Positions 54,843 through 62,509 of a stretch of 64,000 bases of DNA are shown one piece after another (within the stretch, counting starts at the first letter, position 1; every line of letters begins with the position of its first letter). This DNA comes from Rufibacter roseolus (lineage in GTDB: Bacteria > Bacteroidota > Bacteroidia > Cytophagales > Hymenobacteraceae), in NCBI RefSeq assembly GCF_017916365.1, contig NZ_JAFMSU010000004.1, positions 1 through 64,000 of the forward strand. Direction: 5' to 3'. Position numbers and translations under genes: made by a program. Under the pieces are notes generated by a model. The model searched no databases and was not told the origin of the DNA. It saw only the letters and a list, made by a program, of their open reading frames with translations.

Positions 54843-56144
54843 TTATTTGCGACCGAAAACAAGATACATCTTGCCGTATTTAGGCTCGAATTGGGTAGCT
54901 GAATTGACAACAAGGGACCTAACAAGGGTCTCCAATTCAAGTGTCTTATTTTCATTGCTTCCTTGGCGAAAATCCTGTGTTGAATTATCTGTAACCCAAT
55001 TAGGGAGCTGAATCTTTCCTAAATTGTCGTATTCCCATACAATCTGATAGGCAGAAAAATCACCTTCCTTTAAATCTAGGTTGACAGTAGCCTTTCCAGT
55101 GAACTTAGCCGGATCAGCTTTTAATACTTCTAAGTTCAGGCTTTGCTCATCCACTAAAGAATCCTTTGCTGCATTGTCTTTCCTGTAAATCCGAGCCTTC
55201 ACATTCTGCGGATTTACAGGCAATGCATATGGCTCAAGCTTGAAATTGACAGTATATTCAATGGTTGCTTTTGAGCCTTTATCTGGGTTCCAATTAAAAG
55301 CATAAATGTTTCCAATATCAGCAAACTGTTTCCTAATAGAGGAAACATTGATGGATTTGCTTTCTTTTGCCTTCTTAGCTTCAGCAGTGAAGCTTTTAAT
55401 TGGATACCGGGTAAGCAATAAAGCTTGATCAGCCTTGACGTAAGGTTGATTCCTGAATGCGGAAAAGATTAAACCTATATTAGCTTTAGACCCAAAGACA
55501 AGAAGGTAAAGCGGACGCTCTCCATTTACTTTTACAGGTGGCTGAACATCGGCAACATACCCGTTAAATTCACTCTTCAAGCCTAAGAGTCCCACTTCCA
55601 CGCCATTCTTGAAGCACTTATCTTGTATAGCAGCCACAACTTTATTCGCATCTGCATTGCTATAGAAAAGATCTGTGATAAAAATAGAAACACGACTAGG
55701 GTCTACACTGTCAACAGCCTGCGCAAAGTTGGTCTCTGATCTAAAGCCTTTGTCATCCCACAAGGAAGGGCTATTACGGGCAGCCACAAAGGCATCTCTT
55801 TCCAGCGGAGCCACTGATCGCCCATATTTATAAAATTTAATCTCAGAACTTTTAGCAGCATTCTGCACAACGGCTTCAATGCCCCCCAACAACCTGGAGA
55901 AAGTTGTTGCCTGCGGTTGAGCAAAACCCTGCATTGAGTAAGTAGCATCCAAATAAATGTCTACTGGCAATCGAGACCCTGCCTTACTTCCAGAGGAAGA
56001 AGATCCAACTACATCGGAGAAGTAATAATGAAAATCTGGATAGCTTTGATTTTTTTTAGATGAGACCTCCTTATCGCTACTACAGGATAAAACATACAAA
56101 AAACAAAAGAGCAAGAAAAAAGGAGCAAGTAATCGTTTAATCAT
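54843..56144 (-). CDS. vWA-like domain lipoprotein (Hsp70/tubulin cluster)
   Basis: ATG 56144 is chosen: it begins a lipoprotein signal 'MIKRLLAPFFLLFCFLYVLS' directly followed by the lipobox Cys, while the in-frame GTG 56177 adds 11 residues before it. The 433-residue protein has a von Willebrand A-like core: 'LPVDIYLDATYSMQGF', where the usual DxSxS MIDAS loop is changed to DATYS, then 'VSIFITDLFYSNAD' and 'GVEVGLLGLKSEF'. The second half is a beta-rich region. It is anchored to the periplasmic side or to the outer membrane. As a vWA-type domain it probably mediates protein assembly. It precedes the membrane protein by 48 bases. Confidence 0.75.
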   Translation of the reverse strand: MIKRLLAPFFLLFCFLYVLSCSSDKEVSSKKNQSYPDFHYYFSDVVGSSSSGSKAGSRLPVDIYLDATYSMQGFAQPQATTFSRLLGGIEAVVQNAAKSSEIKFYKYGRSVAPLERDAFVAARNSPSLWDDKGFRSETNFAQAVDSVDPSRVSIFITDLFYSNADANKVVAAIQDKCFKNGVEVGLLGLKSEFNGYVADVQPPVKVNGERPLYLLVFGSKANIGLIFSAFRNQPYVKADQALLLTRYPIKSFTAEAKKAKESKSINVSSIRKQFADIGNIYAFNWNPDKGSKATIEYTVNFKLEPYALPVNPQNVKARIYRKDNAAKDSLVDEQSLNLEVLKADPAKFTGKATVNLDLKEGDFSAYQIVWEYDNLGKIQLPNWVTDNSTQDFRQGSNENKTLELETLVRSLVVNSATQFEPKYGKMYLVFGRK

Positions 56145-56256
56145 GATAATTATATAGTTATAGAAATTATATAGCACAGTAAAACTATGTTAATTTCTTG
56201 AATATCCCAGGATCCAAAAATGTCTTTTTCAATGATTACCATTAAGCATTCCGGCT

Positions 56257-56628
56257 TTATTCCTCTTTTGAAAGCTCATTTATAAAAGACCTAGTTTGGC
56301 CAGCTAAGTCATGAAAATCTTCTTTGATGTTTCTTAGATCATGCTTAACCTTTATGGCATTATATTTACCTATTAGCCTATTGATTTTTTCTCTTTCGCC
56401 CGAATTTAATTTATTTTCATAGAGGGCTATCCTTTCTGCACATAATGTAAGATATCGCTCTTCAACCTCACTCCATTCTTCTTCAGAGTACGACTTTTGA
56501 TTGGTTTCTACCTCCTGGACTAAACTCTCCAAATCTTCAATAGAGCCATTCTTTGTGTGAAGATTACAAGATGATAAGTATGGTAAAAAAAATAGCGGAA
56601 CTATAAGCAATTGGCTTCTAAATTTCAA
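56257..56628 (-). CDS. small helical lipoprotein
   Basis: A 123-residue protein with a TTG start at 56628. An in-frame TAA directly precedes it and no ATG precedes the signal, so the TTG is the only start that keeps the lipobox ('FFLPYLSSCNL'). The mature part is Glu/Lys-rich, almost wholly helical and probably coiled coil ('EEERYLTLCAERIA'-like register). No family is recognised. It lies 112 bases before the vWA-like gene on the same strand and may be the first gene of the cluster; the longer spacing leaves this uncertain. Confidence 0.55.
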   Translation of the reverse strand: MKFRSQLLIVPLFFLPYLSSCNLHTKNGSIEDLESLVQEVETNQKSYSEEEWSEVEERYLTLCAERIALYENKLNSGEREKINRLIGKYNAIKVKHDLRNIKEDFHDLAGQTRSFINELSKEE

Positions 56629-56975
56629 TTAATTGGCAATAAAGGGGTTGTGTAAAATTTATTAAAGTATAAGAAGCCAATGGGGGATAGAGCTCCTAGA
56701 ATATATCAAGAATTTATATGCAGTTTAGATATTTTAGTAGAGAAAAACAATTGCTGGTGTCTAATTAGAAAATAAAATGATTAAAATAATGAAGTGAACG
56801 GAACCAAACCCAAACCTCATGAAACACAATTGTTTGATTTTCTTTTGATTAGACTTATTACGGCAGTCGCCTTCAAAGATCTCTGCTTCGGAGCATCGTC
56901 GCACACAACCTTCCTGGCACTCCTTGATGTGAAAGCTTTTATTTAAAATATATGATAGCAGCCATTAAGACAATT
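56629..56975. other. intergenic, probable promoter of Hsp70/tubulin cluster
   Basis: AT-rich DNA between the cluster's first gene and the interrupted amidohydrolase gene, both read leftwards. No gene or clear consensus promoter was identified. Confidence 0.4.
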
Positions 56976-57719
56976 TCACAAACCTTTCTTGAGCATTTGA
57001 ATGTACTCTACCACTATATCCTTAATTCTACCATATCTACTGGCCTTTTCATTAGTGGGCTCGTTTAGATAGAGTCTTCTATTTATTTCAAGCATAATGG
57101 ATTGCACCCTTTTATCCTTCTGATAATAGCCCATCGGCACGATTGTACCACAATAAGGCCAATTTACCCCAAGGGAATACCCTTTGCCTTGGAAGAACTC
57201 CACAGAGGAGTCAATAAGCCTCTGTGGAGTATGGAAGTTATCGGTACCTATATTAAAATCAGGCCTTTCGGGATTTTGATTTAGATCCCTCAACAGCGGT
57301 ATGCTAGGAAAGGAGTGGCAGTCATGTATCAAAGCCTGTCCGTATTTCTCAAGTTAGATTCCAACGGCTTTATTTAACTGAGCATGATGCTTCCAATAGA
57401 AATGGGTTAATATCTTTTCTCTTAGTTGTTCATTTACTTCCCTAATGATATTACCCTCGTCACTTCTTTCATATAAGACCCCCATCCCTACTTCTGCCAT
57501 TACTTCCAGTTCATCTTCAGAGAATCTTTCTGGATCGCAGAAAACCCTTGAAAAATTAGCAACAAAAGAAATACCACCCTCAGATTGGAATAATTCTTCT
57601 GTGAACCAATCAGTTAACTTAAGCATTTCCGCTTGCAGAAACGACTCATTGACAATAAAGCCTTCTTTTAAAGGAATATGATTGGATGCATCGGGGATAT
57701 GCAGGATTAACTGTTTCAC
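56976..57719 (-). pseudogene. N-formylglutamate amidohydrolase-like gene with in-frame stop
   Basis: One frame runs from GTG 57719 to a stop at 56976 and is broken by a single TAA at 57354-57356. Reading through gives 247 codons of continuous family-like sequence. Before the stop it reads 'LILHIPDASNHIPLKEGF' and 'FVANFSRVFCDPERF'. After it come 'LEKYGQALIHDCHSFPS', 'DFNIGTDNFHTP' and 'GYSLGVNWPYCGTIVP'. The His/Asp/Glu pattern is that of metal-dependent N-formylglutamate amidohydrolases, which free glutamate from formylglutamate. A single base change could create TAA from a sense codon. The lower half could restart only from an alternative codon and would lack the N-terminal metal ligand, so the gene is probably inactive. 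Confidence 0.75.
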
Positions 57720-58209
57720 AAAATAAATTAAAAATTATATTCTACAGAATGGGCAAAGTCAGAGTAAAGAAAAAAATAAAATTCTTACATAAAAGGAGGT
57801 AGGTAAAATGAATCCTTTTGAAGTAATCTAATATTCTCTATTCTATTAAGTGTTAAGGTTGCGCCCTACAACTATGACTCCCCATGTAGCCACTTTAATA
57901 TACCATATATCTTTTTGTACATTTATAGCCCTTGAATCTATCATTACAAAATACGTCCATCATCTTTCAGATATGTTGCCACAATAGGCTATACCCCAGA
58001 AAATGATTTACACTAACAGTTTGGTTTCTCCTTTGAAGTCAAATCAGATTTTACACTTCTAAATTGACAGCTAGATTAATCTAAGCAAGATAAGGTCATA
58101 GATTCTAGCACAGTACACGCAGAGCAACAAGTTTACAAGCTTGCAATTTAAGCAAAGGAGGGACAATTACAGACTATCTTTGGGCGACAAAAAATAATCT
58201 TTTCTTCCT
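57720..58209. other. intergenic divergent region
   Basis: About 490 AT-rich bases between the interrupted amidohydrolase and the HDAC-fold gene, which point away from each other. It should hold both promoters. No gene, repeat or hairpin was recognised. Confidence 0.45.
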
Positions 58210-59745
58210 ATGACGCCCCGCCAAGAACCGCTCCCGACCGCCCTATTTAATGCTTTAGGAAACGGGAATAAAGTTTTTGTCTCTTCAAATAGGCTTATCA
58301 GCAGGGGAGACATCTCTTACAAGACTAACACCGATCTGGCCATGCAAGTTATGATGGAGATGGTCAAGGGGACCCGGCCAGAGCCAAGGGGGTTTATTCC
58401 ACTTGTGGCTGGTGATATGTTAAATTCAATAAGCTTTGATCGCCGAGATGATTGTTTATACATCGAGTCTCATCCCGCTTATGATGTACTGATCCCGATT
58501 CTAGCCCAAGTGTTTGATGAGGACCATCCCTTAATTGGCTCAGAGGTTACCTACCAGTGGCCTAACGGCAAAACCACCAGCATCACAACTACCCAGTCCG
58601 CACTCTATTCCGGCGCATACTGGATAATGTATGTAAGACACGAGGAGAGAACCACACCTGTCCCCACGCACTACATAATCCAATTCTCCTCTAAGAAAGA
58701 AATAATAGCAAAAAACTACAAAGTTGATCAAATGAAACACGGCAAAATTATTACTTTTTACATGGAAGAGCAGGTAGATGTTACCAATGAAGAAGGGTTA
58801 TACACCAAAAGCGCAGCAAAACCCCTTCTACTCCTCAATAAGCTGGAGGAGGAAGGATTACACCGATATTTAGATATCCATGCCTTTGAGCCTTTTAGTA
58901 TCAAGGTGTTTTACCTTGCCCATACGAAAGAATACGTAGACAGCTTCTTTGGGGGGAAAGAGCCTTTGGCTATGACAAACGGATTGACATGGAGCGAGAG
59001 ACTGGCAAATTCTGTCAGGTACACTAATGCCAGCTTATATAACGCGATCCTGCACGCAGTTAAAGATCCAAGTGCCCTCACATTTAGTCCAACTAGCGGA
59101 TTCCATCATGCAAAGCCGGAGCGGGGGGCAGGCTTCTGCACCTTCAGCGGACAGGTGATTGCCTCCTTAAAAATTTATAAGGAGCTTGGCCTGTCAGGGG
59201 CTTATTTAGATCTAGACCAGCACTACGGAAATTCCATAGAGGATAGCCGCCAATTTGTGGATGGCTTGGATAAAGCTATCCCAAAGTATGCCAATGTCAA
59301 TGTTAAAGGCACGAACGAAGACTACCTTTCATGCCTTCGTTATAATCTGGCAAAATTGAAGGATGCTATCCATAAAAATGAGATCCATTATGTGGTTTGG
59401 TGTCATGGAGCCGACTCGCATGTTTTCGATGATTTAGGGGGCAGTGTCAATACTGAATACTGGCTACTGGCAGCTCAGACTTTTTATAGGTGGGTCCTGG
59501 AAGTGGAGCGGGAAATAGGCAAAAACCTCCCAGTGATTATGTCACTCTTTGGAGGATATAGACCCGACGATTATAACTCAGTCTTAGAGCTACACACCGC
59601 TGACCTAATGCTAGCCAATAGAATACTATTAGGCCACCAGGTTGATTTCACGCCAAAAGTATCGGTAAATAAAAACAAGACTTTTGACCTTCCTTTGGAA
59701 GCTATAGTAAATGGCGAGACATTATTGGGCCACTACGTTTACTAA
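58210..59745 (+). CDS. HDAC-superfamily (acetylpolyamine amidohydrolase-like) protein with unknown N-terminal half
   Basis: A 511-residue protein without signal peptide. From about residue 290 it carries histone-deacetylase-type motifs: 'SGFHHAKPERGAGFCTFSG' (active-site His pair), 'GAYLDLDQHYGNS' (Asp-x-His zinc ligands), 'CHGADSHVFDDLGG' (third zinc ligand) and 'LFGGYRPDDY' (catalytic Tyr). All expected catalytic residues are present, so it is probably an active amide hydrolase on an acetylated protein, polyamine or similar small molecule. The first ~240 residues match no family I know and are mixed alpha/beta; usual bacterial HDAC-like enzymes are ~310-380 residues in all. It stands alone, divergent from the interrupted amidohydrolase gene. 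Confidence 0.82.
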   Translation: MTPRQEPLPTALFNALGNGNKVFVSSNRLISRGDISYKTNTDLAMQVMMEMVKGTRPEPRGFIPLVAGDMLNSISFDRRDDCLYIESHPAYDVLIPILAQVFDEDHPLIGSEVTYQWPNGKTTSITTTQSALYSGAYWIMYVRHEERTTPVPTHYIIQFSSKKEIIAKNYKVDQMKHGKIITFYMEEQVDVTNEEGLYTKSAAKPLLLLNKLEEEGLHRYLDIHAFEPFSIKVFYLAHTKEYVDSFFGGKEPLAMTNGLTWSERLANSVRYTNASLYNAILHAVKDPSALTFSPTSGFHHAKPERGAGFCTFSGQVIASLKIYKELGLSGAYLDLDQHYGNSIEDSRQFVDGLDKAIPKYANVNVKGTNEDYLSCLRYNLAKLKDAIHKNEIHYVVWCHGADSHVFDDLGGSVNTEYWLLAAQTFYRWVLEVEREIGKNLPVIMSLFGGYRPDDYNSVLELHTADLMLANRILLGHQVDFTPKVSVNKNKTFDLPLEAIVNGETLLGHYVY

Positions 59746-59899
59746 AGGAAATTGCTTCCCCCTTTCAAAAGACGCCTACAAACTTAAAGTTATCTCTATA
59801 AATTCCTTTCCTACTTATCTTTAAGGGGGTCTTCTTTAACTAAACAATATCTTATAATAAGTCCACGAAGGCAATCTAAATAACCTAATCAACTTATAT

Positions 59900-60435
59900 A
59901 TGTCAAGAGTCTTGGTGTGCAAGCAAATAGAGGAGGTGCGTTTTTACAATAAGCCAATGGTTCTCAATGAGTCCTATTTGGACTCAAATGGATTAAACCT
60001 AACAGGTTTAATCTTAGCAGATTCTTCTTTCAGTAAAGTAAATTTGACAGGGGCGAATTTTAGCGACTCTAACCTTAGGGGGGCCTCGTTCATAGGAGTT
60101 GAACTGGTTGGGGCTAATTTGGAAGGAGCATGCCTGGTAAACACTATTATAGCTGATTCTGACCTTTCAAAAACGAATTTGCGTCAAGTTGAGTTAAGAG
60201 GCTCTAATTTGTATGGGTTCTTATTCAATCATGCGAATTTAACCAGAGCAGAGCAGACCTTTCCGGGTGCAATTTAGCTGACACAGATTTCTCTCATGCC
60301 CTTTTGGATGAGGCAAATCTCATGGATGCAGATCTCAGCCTAGCCCATTCCTTCTCATTTGCCTCCCTCTACGGGTCCTTTATCAATACTCCAGGAGCGC
60401 ATGCATTTCTAAGGGCTGAGAATGCAGAAATTTAG
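59900..60435 (+). pseudogene. pentapeptide-repeat protein broken by 5-bp duplication
   Basis: From ATG 59900 the sequence shows pentapeptide repeats of the A(D/N)LxX kind ('LTGANFSDSNLRGASF', 'LVGANLEGACL', 'NLRQVELRGSNL'). At 60246-60255 the pentanucleotide GAGCA occurs twice in tandem, shifting the frame to a stop at 60275-60277. Removing one copy restores a repeat-rich frame ('RADLSGCNLADTDFSHALLD', 'EANLMDADLS') to a stop at 60433-60435. The restored length is 531 nt, 176 residues. The family forms a right-handed quadrilateral beta-helix; some members mimic DNA and bind gyrase, but nothing here says which role it had. Confidence 0.8.
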
Positions 60436-60591
60436 CACTTAATACATCGTCACTAACACCTCCTGCCTTCAAAACTTTAAGCATTTTGCACCTCCCTTTG
60501 AAGATATACTGAGCATACAAATGCATTAGCTCAGTTAAACAGGCTAATTTTTCATTTCACCTTCAACCTTTACAATAAAAAATAATCAAGT

Positions 60592-61686
60592 ATGAAAATA
60601 GACATCGGGGAATCAATAATATACTCTTGGCTGAGACACGAAAAAAATAGTCAGGTTGTCCAACTAAATTGGAAATCATCTTCTACTTGGGAAGTAGGAA
60701 ACCAAATGAAAGCAGATGAGATCTTCCAAAAGCTCAAGCTCATTGAGGATTCTACTGGGAAAGGCCTCATAGGAAAATCGGTCAACCTCAGCCAATTCCT
60801 ACGACAAGCAGAAATTGATGCATTGGGTATCTCTATTTCAAAGGCAGACAATTCTTCTGAGTCCAAATATACCATCTCTGCGGTGGATATAGCCTTTCAT
60901 GAAGGGGGACTAGGCTATAAGGACTCTCATCTGGTGGTGGCAAAAAAACTTGCTAGAGCTGCCTTGACCATATACAGTTACTTTAATACGGACGATGCAG
61001 AAATCATATTTGCCTCTCCAAAGGTAAGGGACAGCACTATAGATAGCATTGATGTAATCTTGAAAGAAGTCATGGATTGTTTCGAAGATTTGAATTTTAA
61101 ATTCAGTCTTATTTTTAACACTGATTTCAACTCACAGATTATAGAGCCCGTGCTTCGCAAAACCGCTTCTGTCGCAGACACCTCAGAATTGTTTTCTCGA
61201 TCTGCAAAACTGCTTGACGTATTTTCATACCTGAAATTTGAAAGCCTTCCCTTGGTGAACATAGATAACCAGCAAGATATAGAAGTAGACAATGATGATA
61301 TAGACTTCGTACCACCTAAAGAAGATAAAACCTCTCTTTCACACCTGCGATATTCCATTTTAGCTGAAAGATCTTACTGTAAGACCCTCAAAATAGGAGA
61401 ATTCGCCAAAGCCCTTTTTAACAAACTAGACCAAGATCCTGCACTATTCCAAAAGGCACTGGAATATACCAACTCTGGAAAAATACCCAGCGGGAAAGGG
61501 TTAGAGATCCTGAGGCTTATTGATGACTCAGCTAACATTAATAAGCTAAGAAAAGACGAGCAGGGCAAGTATAGGTATTATAGCAAACCATTGACAAACC
61601 ATCCGTATCTATTATACCACGATTGGACAAGTTTGAGGCATCAAGGTCCTTTAATGAAGTTGGCGGAAGATTTAGGATTAGAATAG
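60592..61686 (+). CDS. hypothetical protein, putative PD-(D/E)XK nuclease-like fold
   Basis: A 364-residue soluble protein from ATG 60592. Near residues 70-120, 'FLRQAEIDALGISIS' is followed by 'YTISAVDIAFHEGGLGYKDS' and 'VAKKLARAALTIYSYF'. This order of Glu-x-Asp, strand, Asp...His-Glu, helix, and then 'EIIFASPKV' resembles PD-(D/E)XK-type restriction-nuclease folds, but the match is judged by eye. The C-terminal half ('FAKALFNKLDQDPALFQKAL') is helical and unassigned. It is flanked by unrelated genes; a defence or DNA-repair role is possible but unproven. Confidence 0.6.
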   Translation: MKIDIGESIIYSWLRHEKNSQVVQLNWKSSSTWEVGNQMKADEIFQKLKLIEDSTGKGLIGKSVNLSQFLRQAEIDALGISISKADNSSESKYTISAVDIAFHEGGLGYKDSHLVVAKKLARAALTIYSYFNTDDAEIIFASPKVRDSTIDSIDVILKEVMDCFEDLNFKFSLIFNTDFNSQIIEPVLRKTASVADTSELFSRSAKLLDVFSYLKFESLPLVNIDNQQDIEVDNDDIDFVPPKEDKTSLSHLRYSILAERSYCKTLKIGEFAKALFNKLDQDPALFQKALEYTNSGKIPSGKGLEILRLIDDSANINKLRKDEQGKYRYYSKPLTNHPYLLYHDWTSLRHQGPLMKLAEDLGLE

Positions 61687-61991
61687 CTGATACCAAGGCA
61701 AATCAAGAATGAACTTGTTTGCCAATAAACTATTCCTATAACCCAATTGCCAGGCAGGCTGTTTCCAAATATGCTTATTAGCAACAATCAACCCTTGCCA
61801 TACTTACGATGAAGCAAACTAACACCTTTTCTTATATCACAGGAGATATGTATTTGTTTTTGAGCAATCTATATAAAAAGAAACCCAGATGATGTCTTGA
61901 GTTAACATTCTATACAAAGTTCCAATGAAGGTGGGAACGTTTATAATTTATAAAAAAGGGGTATACTATACCTTTTTTTATAACCTTTGTG
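61687..61991. other. intergenic with A/T-flanked palindrome
   Basis: About 305 AT-rich bases without a gene. Near the right end the 13-bp palindrome GGTATACTATACC (61960-61972) is flanked by an A-run (61952-61957) and a T-run (61973-61979). The whole can fold as a hairpin some 12 bases before the next start: a bidirectional terminator or an operator. Confidence 0.45.
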
Positions 61992-62357
61992 ATGCAAAAA
62001 AACATTACTTACTGTAAACTATCTACAAATAAAAGACTAATGGAATTGATTGGTTCAACAACACTAGAGCCATCTGGCTACGATGACAATATGAATAGAA
62101 TAACGCTCTTCAATACTTATAATGAATTCATCCGTAGTTATTATATTAATACTAACTATAAATTAGCTTGCTACAATAGAAGCTTTGTCGTTCTTAGTAG
62201 TGATTTAGATATTAAATGTTTTGATACAGAAGGCTATTATTATGAATTCACCAAATCATATTCATCCGTAATTACTGGGATCTCAGACGATGACATCATT
62301 TTCATTGAAGACAGAACATCAAGGCCCTATAAAACAGAAAAAATTCACTTGTCGTAG
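61992..62357 (+). CDS. small orphan protein
   Basis: A 121-residue protein starting at ATG 61992 (an in-frame GTG lies directly before). It is rich in Tyr, Asn, Ser and Thr, with beta-strand character ('YKLACYNRSFVVLSSDLDIK'), no signal peptide and no recognised domain. AT content is higher than in its neighbours, as seen for recently acquired genes. It is flanked by a palindrome upstream and a strong hairpin downstream, so it is probably a single-gene transcription unit. Confidence 0.55.
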   Translation: MQKNITYCKLSTNKRLMELIGSTTLEPSGYDDNMNRITLFNTYNEFIRSYYINTNYKLACYNRSFVVLSSDLDIKCFDTEGYYYEFTKSYSSVITGISDDDIIFIEDRTSRPYKTEKIHLS

Positions 62358-62366
62358 AGGTATGCT

Positions 62367-62412
62367 CATAACTAAATCTGCTTTTATATACAATAAAGCA
62401 GATTTAGTTATG
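62367..62412 (+). terminator. strong terminator hairpin
   Basis: A perfect 18-bp stem (62367-62384 with 62395-62412) with a 10-nt loop begins nine bases after the stop of the small orphan gene. It is perfectly symmetrical and could also stop transcription from the minus strand, although the minus-strand gene ends further right (62510). Confidence 0.75.
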
Positions 62413-62509
62413 TATTAAAGAATTTCTAATACCCAATACCGATTCCTAAAGCAAAATTTTTATTTAACTGCTTCAAATACTCATATCCCGCTTCTACCAT
62501 CTTAAACTT

